Shown here: positions 9,544 through 21,062 of the stretch, one piece after another
How positions within the stretch are numbered: the first letter of the stretch is position 1
Layout of the letters: every line of letters starts with the position of its first letter
The notes under the pieces: model-generated
What the model saw: the letters and a program-made list of their open reading frames with translations, nothing else
Databases searched by the model: none
Told to the model about the DNA's origin: nothing
Translations under genes and position numbers: made by a program
DNA from: Rhizopus sp. PT2906
Lineage: Eukaryota; Mucoromycota; Mucoromycetes; Mucorales; Rhizopodaceae
NCBI GenBank assembly: GCA_025529335.1
Contig: JAMYHX010000034.1
Span: forward strand, 100,681 to 164,680
Reading direction: 5' to 3'
Length of the DNA stretch: 64,000 nt

Positions 9544-11919
9544 ATGCCCACTTTTGCTAGCTACCCTTCCTCTCTTCCTTACTTTGCTGAACTTCATGAT
9601 GAAGGATTGTTGAGCGAATTGATTGCTGGGCTTAAGGGCAGACGCGTCAGGACTAACAAGGCGCCTGCCAATCAAGGAAAGGCACCTAATTACCCCTTTA
9701 TGAACTATTACGATCGTCTTGTCAATATGGCTCATACTGACAATGGTGCAGTTATACATGCCTCCACGCTTGACTCATGTGTGGACCTGTTCTATGCCTC
9801 GGACCGATTGAGCAATCGACATGAAAAGCAAAAGTTGTATAAAGACGCTTGGAACGCTGATCCTGAATTGACATTACATATCATCTTTTACATCCGTTCT
9901 ATTCATCGTGGCCAGAAACTCGTTGACGGGTTCATGGACGCCTTTTGTTGGTTGATTCAATATCATCCTCGTACTGCCCTGGCGAATCTGCATGTCTTGA
10001 TTGATGGAACCGTTCGTACGGATGCTGCTCTCATGGCGCTTAGAAGACACGAGCGCAAGAAGGCGAAGGCTGAGTGTGAGGGGTGGGAGCTTATGGATGA
10101 TGATAAGGAAGAAGAGTTGCTCGAACGACGTGATTTCAAGACGCATGGTTACTGGAAAGATCTTTGCACTATTTTGACAATCTATGCTCAAGGCGAAATA
10201 ACTGGTCCTGTTGGATCTGACGATTACAAGGCTTTGAAGTGGCCTCGTATGGCTAGAAGTGCAAACCACTGGAATGTGTGTAATATTCGCAGGGACAGAT
10301 ATAATGCACGTAAGAATATGGATCCCGAAACGGCCAAGAAAGAAATTGAAAGGTCTCTTGAGAGGGTCAAGGAGTATAATGCCAAGAAGCAGGCGGAGGC
10401 AAAGGAGAAGCGTCACGAAACCCGCAAGCGAAGGAACGATCATGTTGTTTATCTTTTGCATGAGCACAAGACCTACCGAGCACTTCACTTTACTATTGCC
10501 AGACTATTTGCTAACCAGCTCAAGACGGACATGGCGCAATTACAAAAGAATAAGGCCGCTGTTCAAGAAAACCGTCTGAAGGGAAAGTATGCATTGGGAT
10601 TCAACCTGAGTCTTGCCGCAAAATGGGCTCCATCGCTAGGCAATTGTCATGACAAGCATACATTTTTGGCGACATCTATCGCTGAGCTGCTTTTCCCTCC
10701 CAAGAGCCATCAATACCCTGGTGAGTCGCGTGAGCATTACCTTAACAAGGTCAGAGATCTTTACCGCAAGCAGTACCTCATTCCTCTTCGTGAAGCTATC
10801 GATTTGGTGGAACATTATTTGAAAGAAGGTAAGTGGGATCTGCTCGATCTTGGTCATGCGCCAGCTGTATGTCTCCAAAAGAATTTGGCCCTTTTCTTTA
10901 AGCATGCTCCTGATATGGTTACAAGGTACCTGGATGAAGTGGCCAAGGGCAAGAAGAAAGTGAGTGGTGAGACGATTACTCCAAACAGCCTTGTTTACCG
11001 TATATATGCTGGAAACACTAAACAGATGTCCAATATTATGGCCGCATTACCATCAGCAAGAGAGAGGCTAAGAGAAGCGGTGTTGAAGCTAGTGGACGGT
11101 CAGTGGGATACTCTAATTGAAGGTCTCCGTAATACATTGCTACTAAACACCAAGGATGGTTTAAAGGAAAGAGTAGATCTTGGCGAATGCATAGCTATCT
11201 GTGATGTATCTGGATCAATGTATATGTCTGAAGGAAAAGCTGAGGATACCCCTATATATGCTGCCATTGGTCTATCTTTGGTCATTGCGAACTTGGCTAA
11301 ACCTCCATTTAACGGCGCTTTGATTACCTTTTCACAAAGACCTACGTTATTCCACATTGATACGTCTCTTCCCTTCAGTAAGCAAGTGTATGAAATTCGA
11401 AACAAAATGGAAGCTGGCTTTAACACTAATCTGGAATCTGTGTTTCTTGATGTGTTATTGCCAATGGCTATTGAGAATAAACTAAAGCAAGAAGACATGG
11501 TGAAACGATTGTTTATCTTTACCGACATGGAATTTGATGAAAATGGGCCGAGCTATGGCATATATAATGACAGTGAGGCTTATAGAAAAAGACATGAAAC
11601 TACATACGACTCTATATGTCGCAAGTATCGTGAAGCTGGCTATGAACCTCCTGAGATGGTCTGGTGGAACCTTGCTGGTTATGGTTCAGCCTCTTTGAAA
11701 AATTTAGATGCTCCTGTGACAAAGGATCAAGTAGGTGTCAAGATGCTGTCTGGCCTTTCCGCAAGCATGGTAAAGACCTTCCTCGATGGCGATGATCCTG
11801 CTAACGACAATAACCGTAAAGACGAACCAAAGAAGTCATCAAAGAAAGAAACTCCACAGGATTTTGTCAAAAGGGCTGTTTATCATGAAAGCTTCAAAGG
11901 ACTCATCATTGTGGATTAA
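9544..11919 (+). CDS. DUF2828 / von Willebrand A-type protein, intronless
   Basis: One uninterrupted 791-aa reading frame. The N-terminal two thirds matches the TROVE-like DUF2828 layout (PNYPFMNYYDRLVNMA, AFCWLIQYHPRTALANL, FKTHGYWKDLCTIL). The C-terminal third is a vWA domain with a MIDAS motif ICDVSGSM at about residues 553-560 and the downstream FTDMEFDENG. The middle (about 265-320) is Lys/Glu-rich and likely helical. Families with this layout occur in plants, fungi and some giant viruses, and their biochemical role is poorly known; RNA binding is suggested by similarity to Ro60/TROVE proteins. The lack of introns contrasts with its neighbours. It begins 125 bp after the SCP2 stop and converges on the TFIIIC gene with only about 70 bp between the stop codons. 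Confidence 0.85.
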   Translation: MPTFASYPSSLPYFAELHDEGLLSELIAGLKGRRVRTNKAPANQGKAPNYPFMNYYDRLVNMAHTDNGAVIHASTLDSCVDLFYASDRLSNRHEKQKLYKDAWNADPELTLHIIFYIRSIHRGQKLVDGFMDAFCWLIQYHPRTALANLHVLIDGTVRTDAALMALRRHERKKAKAECEGWELMDDDKEEELLERRDFKTHGYWKDLCTILTIYAQGEITGPVGSDDYKALKWPRMARSANHWNVCNIRRDRYNARKNMDPETAKKEIERSLERVKEYNAKKQAEAKEKRHETRKRRNDHVVYLLHEHKTYRALHFTIARLFANQLKTDMAQLQKNKAAVQENRLKGKYALGFNLSLAAKWAPSLGNCHDKHTFLATSIAELLFPPKSHQYPGESREHYLNKVRDLYRKQYLIPLREAIDLVEHYLKEGKWDLLDLGHAPAVCLQKNLALFFKHAPDMVTRYLDEVAKGKKKVSGETITPNSLVYRIYAGNTKQMSNIMAALPSARERLREAVLKLVDGQWDTLIEGLRNTLLLNTKDGLKERVDLGECIAICDVSGSMYMSEGKAEDTPIYAAIGLSLVIANLAKPPFNGALITFSQRPTLFHIDTSLPFSKQVYEIRNKMEAGFNTNLESVFLDVLLPMAIENKLKQEDMVKRLFIFTDMEFDENGPSYGIYNDSEAYRKRHETTYDSICRKYREAGYEPPEMVWWNLAGYGSASLKNLDAPVTKDQVGVKMLSGLSASMVKTFLDGDDPANDNNRKDEPKKSSKKETPQDFVKRAVYHESFKGLIIVD

Positions 11920-11989
11920 ATGCATTCATTTCCATTTTTTGTACATATTTCAATCATAAAGCAATAAATGTATATAAATATCAATTTAT

Positions 11990-14900
11990 TTATTGTCCTA
12001 TTTTATGATAATAATCATCAGTAGCCCAATAACAAGATTGAGCAAAGGCATCAATCTCATTAGTCTTTGTTGTACAGCGACTGTAACGAGTCTTTGTAAA
12101 TACAGAAGGCTTTTTGTAACCATTCATGATTATCTTCAATTCTCGCAATACTTTGCTTTTAACCAAGATCTCCAAAATATCATGTATTTCTTTTCTAGAA
12201 AAGCTTGTACTAAAGTTTCTGTGTATGGCTGCCTTTGTTGTACCAGGTCGTTTCAGAATGAATTCAACAATTGCCTCTGCGTAACTGTTGAAAAGTACAG
12301 GTGTCAAGGAACCATTGATGTCTGTCCACAAGTTGGGAACGATCAGTTGTTTTCTTGCAAGATCTTTATAGGATCTTCTGGCCAATTTTGATCCAACTCT
12401 CTCATTGCCAGCTGTGTTCGCTACATTCGCATCAATCACCCAATCACTTGCATAAGGAACCAACACACAGCGAGGATAGACGGATCCAACTTGACAGATG
12501 AGAGGAGGTGTGTGGAGTGTTAGCCTATCTACAGCAGCAATGATATCCTCATCATCATATCGACCTCCCAATTGTTCTTTAATTTCATGTATGACTGTGC
12601 CTTGCTCTGCTTTTGCTTTAAGGATATCAACTATTTCTTTCAACAATTGCTGGTTAAATGCATCAACAGTGCCAAGGAGTGCATCAAACTTGGCTTCAAA
12701 TTCGTCTATTGTTAGGTTCTCAATATGGGCATTTTCCTGCACCACTTTATCAAGTGGTATGGATTCATTGTCAATCTTTGTAGTCTTTTCAACTTCTACA
12801 CTAAAATCAATGGGCGTTGTATCTGTTTATAAAGAGATATTTAGTAAAAGTCCTAGTTAGGGATAGCTGACAGTTTTACCCATCAAACGTGAGCGTGGAA
12901 TAGCCATTGCGGCTTTTTCAATAATCGTTTTTCTCCTATGTATATCCAATACCAACTAAAGGCACAATGTCAGTTCACTATATATCTCATCTATACTTGT
13001 CTTCTCACCTTTTCTTGAGAGAGTAAATTGAGTATGCATGCCGCCATACCAGAACTCATAAGCACAGGCGGTACAGGGATCTTTTGATCTTGTTGATTCA
13101 AAAATTTTTCGTATTCTCTTGCCTGAGCATATATTCCTTCAGGATACGAACTTGATAAGCGTATCATAAACTTGGCAGAAAGTGCATAACGAGTACCAGG
13201 AACAGTACGGTCATGCTGTGGTGATCTGATCAGCGTGTTAGACTTGTGCAAGGCTTCAAGGACACTATTTGAAATCTCCTGAGGGAATACTTGAAGAAGT
13301 TTGAACGAGTAAAATGGATCAAATCGTTCCGAAGGTGTCAACAAGGACATCTATTAGGAGTGGAAGTCAGTTTTTAAAGTAATGTATGCTTGCTTATACA
13401 TACCAAAGCTATGCATCTATAAAGGTACCCCAGTCTTACTGATCGACACTCTTCATTTCTCAGTAAAGAGGCTGGTGCATCAAACTCAACATCTCTGGCT
13501 CTGCGGACACAAAAGGCGTGGTTTCCCAGTATGTTTATTTTTGCTGCCATAGTAGTTACACGATAGTAATCTTGTTCAAAGTAATAGTTGTACGGCTTGA
13601 TGCTAGGTAGAATTCTATAATGCGAATGAAGATCTTCACTCGAATTTGGCAATACAAACTCTTTGGGCATACTATATTTTTTTAAAAAAAAAAGAAAATG
13701 CATTAGTGTTGACTCAAGCTGTGTATAATCCCCTTACTTTTCGTTCATTTCGCTTAATCTCTGCAAGAAGTAGGTTACTTGTCCAAGCAAATCGAAATTG
13801 ACCATTTCTCTTGGATTTTCATCCACAATGTCACCATTAGCAATACCTTCATTGTAAAACTTTCTCCATAATTCCATATAATTAAGCACTTGTAAGTTAA
13901 AGGATGGATCGCGTGAAAGAGTACCATATCTACGTAAGCAATTGATTGGAGGCTTGTTGATCACTTGAGTTGCAGCAGCCCATTTAAAACGATTGTATCT
14001 TCGATTACTTCTTAGTCTTAAGATAGCTGTGGTATACATCAAAAGTTCATCTTCATGTGCACTCCAAGGAATTTTACTCATTCGGATTTGTACTAAGGGT
14101 CTGGTGTCTCCTTGTTTAAGAACTGGGAGAGACGAGAGACTGTCCATAAAAGAAGCTTCGTCTCCACTTTGCTTAGTACCGTCAGGTTCTTCATCTTGCT
14201 CCGCATCAGGATATATCTTTCTAAGATTTTTGTGATACTGTCGTTGACTTTTGAATAGTGTCTTGTCACTAAGACGAACCACACGACGTCCCCCAAACAT
14301 GTCAATTTTATGCTGACCCTTGCGTCTTTTACGATTTCCGCCTTCAATTTTTCTGATCGTCCTGGCTTCCATTTTGTCGTCCAGTACCTCTTGAACTCTT
14401 TTATAATATAGACGAACAAAGTGAGCTTGACTTCCAATTTCTTCAGCGATATTTAGAATTAAACCGTCGTTGTCCAAAGGTGTAGTGCCTTTAGACTTGT
14501 CAACATATGAGTTCAATATTTTTCTTTGACTGCTGTTATAAATAGTAGATATCTTCCAACTCTTGTTACCCGTTAAGCATGTGTATGCTATTCTTTCGTT
14601 TTCGTTATTGAATGGTTTCACAATCTCATCTTTTGGAATATCTTGTTGGCTTCGATAGAGACATTCTAGATCGCTCCAATAAGTGGCAAGGTCTTCCTGT
14701 GAAGTAAAAGTATAACTCTGGACAACAGGTCGCTCAGCCCTTCTAATCTCGCGTATATCAACCTTTCTTTCGATGACGTATTTATGAGCCAAAGCGGTAG
14801 TATAGTAGATATCGTTCAGAGGGTTCTTGTTTACGTTTGTCGGACGTATTGGGGTCACAACATGGATGAATTCCAAAATGTTCAAGACATATAGAAGCTT

Positions 14901-17900
14901 TTGTCTAAATCGGTTTTGATGAGTGAACATTCGCTTTCTGACTTGAGACGGGAGCTGGCTACATGGGATGGATAGATCTTTGGTATTTCTAAAATATTCC
15001 TTGATCACATCATCTACTTCTGTCACACCAATAGATTGGCAATATACTTCTACAGACATGTTGCGTACGAGAGCACTAGCCGTGATAATTCCATCTTCCT
15101 TATTGATACCTTCAATGTCTTCTGAACTACAAATGAGGCTAAATAAATGTTGATGTAGCCGCTTTGCACGAAGCATGCTTGGATAGATATAGTTGAACTG
15201 AATAGCAGTGAACAGCCAATTCTTTGGTATTTTAGGATTGTCATCGGTTTTACATCTCTCATAGTTTGCTTCCAGTTGTTTAATTCGCTTTTCCAGGTCT
15301 GCGGCGCCTGTAACATCACCGCTGTCATTGAGCTCTTGTAGCTTTTCCTTCATACGAGTAATTCTTTGTGCCGTTCTTTCAATCGGAATGGAAAGTCTCT
15401 CATATTTTGTAATATAGAATGCTGATCGATGCACTGCATGACGATCTCTAATCGCTTTCATGAAATCGTTATATTCGGATGAGCTTGTGTCGATATCCTT
15501 TTTCATAATAACTCTTCTTTCCACAAATTTGCCGTTCATCATTTCACATCTAACAATTGCATCTTTTATGTCACCTTTTTGGACAAGTTGGTCAATGGTT
15601 CGCTTTAATGTTTTCATACAGATGGTATGCGCATGACTTGTTGTGCCAAACTCTTTTCGTAGCCTTTCTTGGTATAAATCTCGAAAGTTTTTACTATATT
15701 CAATCATATGCATTTCGTCCAAGAGTGCACGTAGCACTATCGCACGTTGTTCCATGTAACTATTTCTTGAAGGTTTGTTATGATTGAACGTCCTAATGTT
15801 GCTTTTCAATATAGCAACTGTGGTTTCACGTCTAGGCTTACGGCTAGTTCTGGATGTAACCGCTTTTAATAGAGCAGGTACTTCGTCGTTTGGCAGGCTG
15901 GTCACGACTACATTCTCACTTGAAGTGGAAGCAATGTTATTATCGTCCATAGCAACAGTGGATGCGCTTTCAATGGATATAGAAGTAGCTATGACGGGTG
16001 TAGGCGTACTGCTTTCAGCTGGGGTTGAAGCCATGCTATCTATGATCGAAATTGGATCAGGTGTACTTTCAGCTGGAGTAGAAGTGATATCATCGGCTAT
16101 CGAGATTGGATTAGGCGTGCCTTCATTTGAAGTAGGTGTGGAAGTAGCTGCCTTTAAAATAGGAGATTCTGGTATGATTATAACAGGTGAAAGTAAATCA
16201 GAAGACTCTGACGAGCTTTCAGAGCTTTCGTTGACTGCTTCTGCTTTTAGCTTTTTGGGTTCAGGATTGGTAATAGGTGTATCCTCCGGCTGTCTATCTC
16301 TCTTTTTAGAGGTATTGAAAAACTCCATAATACCAGCTTGACGTTTCTTCTTTGGAGCGCCACTAGGGCTTTGTTGTTTATTTGGGTGTTCAAAGACGAA
16401 TCGCGTTTCTGGATGGGGTACTGGTTGTTGCATTGGGTGTGTTGCATGATATCCTGAGGCATATCCTGGATGGTATGCTGGTGGGTATGTAGGATAATAT
16501 ACTTGAGAGTGCATTGGTTGATGCATTGGTTGATGCATTGGTTGATGCATTGGTTGATGCATTGGTTGATGTACTGGTTGATGTACTGGTTGGTATACTG
16601 GTTGATGCATTGGTTGATGTACTGGTTGATGCATTGATTGATGCATTGGTTCATGGATTGGTTCATGGATTGGTTCATGGATTGGTTGATGTATTGATTC
16701 CTGTACTGATTTATGTACTGATTCATGTATTGGCTGGGGCGCTGATTCCTGTACTGGCTGGGGCGCTGGTTCCTGCTGTTGCTTTTTCTGTTGCTGCTTT
16801 CGCGGATGTCTCTTTGATGCGGTGCCCTTAACAGCCGTGGATTCCTTTGATTTTGTTGCACGCTTCTTTGTTGAAATCTTAAAGGCAGCATTAACGGTAT
16901 AAACAGGGTCTTTGAAAGGATCTTCCTCTTCGCATTTTAGGTTATTGTATGGAACTTCGGGCAAAGGCGGTAAATTAGCATCTTGGTTTTCATAATTCTT
17001 TAAATAGGCAGGATAGGTAAAGTATCTATATCGTCTCTGACGTCCTTCAAATTCCAAATGACGGCAAATGCTACCATAGCCTTTGTTAAGTTCGCTTATC
17101 TCCAACATCTTTTCCAAAACTCGGTATAGTAAACGCTGTTCATCAAGATTTAAAGCAAATCCAATCTCTCTTGCTATCACACCCTGTGTGTCAGCAGCCT
17201 CGATCACCTGATAGCATTGGCTTTCTATACAGGTATCGTGTAAAAGGTGCAGAATAGGAACATCTTTTCTTGTACTTTTAATACGGATAGGAAACACAAT
17301 GTCTTCTACAGTAGCTTGAACTTGTACAGTGTTCTTGTCTTTATATAACAATATCAGAGATACGAAACAATCACGCACACAACAAAAACCTACCTTCGGG
17401 CATTTTTACCAAATGAAGACATCTGTAGTATTTGCCTCTATTATCAAGTTTGACATTGGTTTTTTTAATGTATCCTTGTAAAAAGAGTGCATCCAAGGAA
17501 CGGTTAAACCATTTTTGTACTGCTGGATTTTCACGATTGAAACCCTAAAGGAATGTTAGAAAGCCTTTCGATACATGGCATTTTACTTACCAGAGCCTCC
17601 AAGACATCCTTTGATAGAATCGCTTGACCTGGTGCATCCTTTATCATATCCACGAGCGCATCGCGGAGTTGTACTAAGGAAAAGGCTTCATTGTTTATGT
17701 TCACATTATAGTACTGGCGGCTTTCATCCTGCACAGCCTTTGACATGTCAATGGATTTATCTTCCGCGACAAATCTTGCATGGACACAGATATTAGTACG
17801 AGCTCCTTTAAGTGATATGCCTTTTCGAATAATGCAGCCCTTTTGTTCTAGCGACTTGAAATAATGACCAGCTGAACGACTATCAACCCCATACACCCTG

Positions 17901-18768
17901 GATAAGTCTGATTGATAGAAGCCTTTATGTCTTGTACGAACAACGAGCTTTAAAACAACTTGTAAGTTTGGTGACAGCTTGTTTCCTGGCTATTTCAAAT
18001 GATTAAGCATGATATTAAAATTTTACCATCGGAATGCCTTACCGGAATGCCAACATAGATTTGCTCTTCTTGAAGCTTAGGCGCGGCAACAATGCGTAGT
18101 GATCCCCCATATGCCTTTATTTCTTCATAGCTCATATTTCTTGCATCATCTATTGGCTTTAAATTCAGCTTCTTGTCCTATTGTTATATGTGATCAGTTG
18201 TCTGTTTCCTCAGATGTACCTTATCTGCTTACAATATCAACAAAGTCAGCCCCTTCTGAATTTGCATTTTTAGTATCTTCCTGCTTTTCTTCGACTTCTT
18301 CGGCCTCTTCTTCATCGTCAGACTCATCCTCTTCATCAGAATCGACTTCAAAATCATCATCGGGGTCTACCTTTTTGGCTTTCTTCGCCTTTTTTTGTTT
18401 TGCAGGAGCTTTACGCTTGCTGGGTTGATCAGTGCGATTAGAACTAGAAGCTGTTTGCTGTTCCTCTTGCTTATCAGTTTCCATAAGATCTAGGTTTTCA
18501 TAAAAATCCAAATCCTCCTCTTGTTTGAGGTGATTCCAAATAAATGCTTTATAATTGTCATCGATAGTTGGATTCACATTGTCCACTGAAGACTCTTTTG
18601 CAATATCTGTCAATATGGTTTGAACATAATTCCAAAGATCATCGCTGCTTGATCCTGAGAATTATCATATAAGAAACTGGTTAAGGAATATCTTTTACTA
18701 GTAAATGAACCTGAAGGGCCATCGATGGCAATCTCTTCTTTTAATCGCGATAAAACAATATCAAGCAT
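11990..18768 (-). CDS. TFIIIC B-block-binding subunit (Tfc3/GTF3C1-like)
   Basis: A large gene of about ten exons, predicted at around 2,050-2,100 aa. It starts at 18768 (MLDIVLSRLKEEIAIDG), and exons join in frame through short GT-AG introns near 18710, 18230, 18050, 17590, 17395, 13730, 13400, 13010 and 12880. The B-block domain is visible as LVVRTRHKGFYQSDLSRVYG followed by DSRSAGHYFKSLEQKGCI, a winged-helix unit characteristic of the subunit that binds the tRNA-gene B box for RNA polymerase III. An acidic/lysine-rich segment lies near residues 60-130. A big central exon (about 17342-13734) holds a degenerate MHQP/IHEP repeat and a Ser/Thr/Pro-rich linker. The C-terminal exons are helical and conserved-looking. 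The locus ends 70 bp from the convergent DUF2828 gene. It is longer than yeast Tfc3 and closer in size to human GTF3C1. Confidence 0.85.
16511..16740 (-). repeat. coding 12-bp tandem repeat (M/V-H-Q-P units) inside TFIIIC subunit
   Basis: On the plus strand the unit is roughly TTGATGCATTGG, repeated about 18 times with substitutions. On the coding strand it gives MHQP, VHQP, IHEP and VQES variants. Every unit is 12 bp, so expansion or contraction preserves the frame. It links the acidic N-terminal region to the KKKRQAGIMEFF part of the protein. Confidence 0.9.
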
Positions 18769-19608
18769 AAAAATTGAAGAACGCCGGTTCGATTCTCACA
18801 AGGGTACTAAATAAGAAAATTTTCTGAAATTAGAAAAAATTTATTCGATAATTGCAAAAAGTGTTGCAGGAAAAGATGACTGTCATCTTTTGGTCAGAAA
18901 ATAGGCTAATACTACAGGTGCTTCCTCTGTGCACTAACTGTGACATCACTTGACAACTTCACACTACCAAAGTCACTATCTAACCTAAGTCTGTTCAGTG
19001 GAATATTCTTTAATGTAAGATATACATCTATCACAATTATACGTGATTGATCTTGGTTCTTTGTTGATAGACTGACAACATAATAGAATGAAAAAATAAT
19101 AGCGTTTCTTTTTTATCTCTTTCTTCTTGAAAATAAGGAATCCAAGCTGGCGACTTTATAAAAGCCATGTTTAGCGTGGTACTACGCATTCAAAAGTTTG
19201 TTAGGCGATATTATAGGTAGTATATGGAGATAGCGTACGTAGGATTAATCTGACTTTTGTTGTATTTTCTAGTGCATGTAGTGTTTGCCTTTAGAGAAGA
19301 TGGAAGCTGCCACTACAGCGAAGCCCGCTCTGCCAAATTTCCCACAGAATACGTCAAACGAAATAGATGGATCAAAGTTTTCGAGATCTTGTGTTATTTG
19401 TTGAGCTAAAAAACCAAGTAGTATGTTATCAGGTCATGGAAGATGGGGAACAAGGGGCTATATTAGTAATTCCTGAAATTACTATCAAGAGCAAACTCAA
19501 TTCAAATAGTATGTAGCCCCTCTCTTATTACACTCATTTCTTCATTAACAAGTATCAGTTGATTATCATACCATAAGCGAAAAGAAAAATTAAAGTAGAA
19601 CTTCAATC
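18769..19608. other. intergenic DNA between TFIIIC start and transposon remnant
   Basis: No supported gene. A short plus-strand frame starting at about 19300 (MEAATTAKPALPNFPQ) stops after 34 codons, and no domain is recognisable. The region should contain the TFIIIC promoter and may include the eroded 5' part of the adjacent transposon, but I could not identify a left inverted repeat. Confidence 0.45.
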
Positions 19609-19790
19609 ATGGTTTGGGGCGCCATAGCTGGTGGAAAGAAGTCGAAACTTGTGTTTATGAAGAAAGGAATGGGGACAAGTGCCGACTTCATAAACCAGGT
19701 CTATGAGCCAGTACTATTAGATTTCTACAAATGTCTAGATAGCCCTGTGTTCATGGAAGATGACGCACCAAAGCTGCATTATTCTCGTAT
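19609..19790 (+). pseudogene. Tc1-like transposase, central fragment
   Basis: Encodes the VWGAIAGG strand, VYEPVLLDFYKCLD and the FMEDDAP catalytic-Asp motif. Upstream of the Met the same frame has a stop within about ten codons, so the N-terminal half is missing or scrambled. Similarity ends near LHYSRIDDN, where the inserted DNA begins. Confidence 0.7.
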
Positions 19791-20655
19791 AGATGATAAT
19801 GTTAAGATCAAAGATTTAGCACTAGTAAGATCGTATGTCATTAGTCAAAGATGTCGTTAGGGCTCTATGTGCAATCATATGTTGGCCCGATGAACACGAA
19901 CGTTTTGACATGTTGAAAGAGTTTTGTGATGGTATATCATATAAAGTGAATAGCGAAGGTCTTGATCTCAAGGAGTGTTATATAAAGACGAAAAAGAGTG
20001 GTGTTACTTTACTACAATACAAGGATGATGAAGGTGTTCGTATCTGTAAGACAAGATGGAGCTGATACTCATGTTGGTATTCCGTCACGTGATGGGTACG
20101 TAAGTCTGTTGTATCTCAAATTAATTCAATTCTGAGCGTATGTGGACTCTACGACTTTGACAGATTAGTCTCTCAGTATCATTCTGATATGGACTTATAA
20201 AACTTATATGACAAATGGATGAATATAAGCATGAAGATATGATCAATGACAATGTCGACTCTGATCTTGAAGAATTACAGTTTCATCATCATTGGACTGA
20301 AGATGGGTTTATGTCGAAATATGTATCTACGCGTATGTCTATTATGGAATATGACAGGTCTAAGATGGTATATTCAAAAGGACCTAGGATTGAACCTGAG
20401 ATAAGACATTCATCTGATTCCATGCAATCTACGATAACACGTCTATATCCACATTTATATGGATATCCAGTCAAAATAAATGATCAGGTTTTGACGTTAG
20501 GACGTAGCATCAGATCAATACAGATGATGATCTCATTATTGGAAGAAATTGAGCTTACAAAACGTATGTGGGCTCCTAGAGATCTTCAATTAGAACTTGT
20601 GATAAACGCAAGAGTGACGACATGTTACAATCGCATCCCACTATATGCATTCAAT
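19790..20655 (+). other. insert of unknown origin within the transposase
   Basis: This segment interrupts the transposase. It holds a 76-codon frame at 19835-20065 (MSLVKDVVRALCAIICWP, CDGISYKVNSEGLDLKE) and a longer frame from 20215 (MDEYKHEDMINDNVDSDLEE, then HHHWTEDGFMSKYVSTRM) that runs into the right transposase fragment. I recognise neither. They may be exons or decayed parts of a second mobile element or a captured host gene. I could not define terminal repeats or a target-site duplication at the edges, so both boundaries are approximate. Confidence 0.45.
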
Positions 20656-20900
20656 AAAGCGAAAAATACTGCCGAATGGAAGGAGGCAAAGGGTATAAAC
20701 AAGGTGTCCTGACCAACACAATCGCCGGATTTAAATCTGATTGAAAGTCTTTGGAGTATGTTGAAGAAGAGGGTTAGCGCTCTATGCCCTCATGCTAAAA
20801 GCCCACAAGCAATGGAAGTTGTTCTGGAGAGTGTTTGGAGGGAATTAGCTCCAGAAGTAATCAACAATTGCTTTACAACTCTCATTTTTTTGATATTCTA
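20655..20900 (+). pseudogene. Tc1-like transposase, C-terminal fragment with nonsense mutation
   Basis: Reads AEWKEAKGINKVS, TGA stop, then PTQSPDLNLIESLWSMLKK and WRELAPEVINNCFTTL, the standard C-terminal block of Tc1-type transposases. The stop replaces the usual Trp before the P-Q-SPDLN motif, a one-base change (TGG to TGA). Confidence 0.75.
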
Positions 20901-21012
20901 ATACAGATGATCTTTCTCCATCATTTGTGTGATCTTATAACTGTAGCAAGGATGAAAAAAAAAGCCATTTTCTTTATTGCTAAGTCTTTAACAGCAACAA
21001 CAAAGAAAAAAA

Positions 21013-21038
21013 CGGACTATACTTTTTCGAGGGCACTG
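21013..21038 (-). repeat. probable right terminal inverted repeat of the Tc1-like element
   Basis: Reads CAGTGCCCTCGAAAAAGTAT from 21038 leftward, close to the CAGTGCCTTGCAAAAGTAT pattern common in Tc1 elements. No matching left repeat was found. Confidence 0.5.
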
Positions 21039-21062
21039 TGCAACCTAGTGGAGCACAGCTTT

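Larger units (their letters stand above)
19609..21038 (+). mobile_element. degenerate Tc1/mariner-like DNA transposon, split by an insertion
   Basis: Left fragment (from 19609) reads MVWGAIAGGKKSKLVF and FMEDDAPKLH, matching the central part of Tc1-type DDE transposases including the second catalytic Asp. Right fragment (about 20655-20880) reads AKNTAEWKEAKGINKVS, a stop, then PTQSPDLNLIESLWSMLKKRV, containing the third acidic residue (Glu). The stop is TGA where Trp (TGG) is expected at 20710-20712. About 0.85 kb of unrelated DNA separates the two halves. The N-terminal helix-turn-helix and first catalytic Asp are not seen. At 21013-21038 the reverse strand begins CAGTGCCCTCGAAAAAGTAT, very like Tc1 terminal repeats, so this is probably the right end. 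The flanking bases are TG, not the TA expected of a target duplication. The element is clearly non-autonomous. Confidence 0.7.

Noticed and set aside
9874..10488. 204-codon antisense frame in the DUF2828 gene
   Set aside because: It overlaps a clear coding region on the opposite strand and has no recognisable domain.
16514..16831. Plus-strand VDALVDAL repeat frame
   Set aside because: It is the complement of the TFIIIC coding repeat, with no signal of its own.
16247..16891. Alternative long minus-strand frame of repeated INQ/MNQ units
   Set aside because: It is the same 12-bp TFIIIC repeat read in another phase; the MHQP frame is continuous with the conserved protein.
18781..18810. GGTTCGATTC resembling a tRNA B box
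   Set aside because: The flanks do not form a T-arm or acceptor stem, and no A box lies at the right distance.
18995..19015. CAGTGGAATATTCTTTAATG as a left terminal repeat of the Tc1 element
   Set aside because: It shares only the first five bases and scattered positions with the right end, too weak to call.
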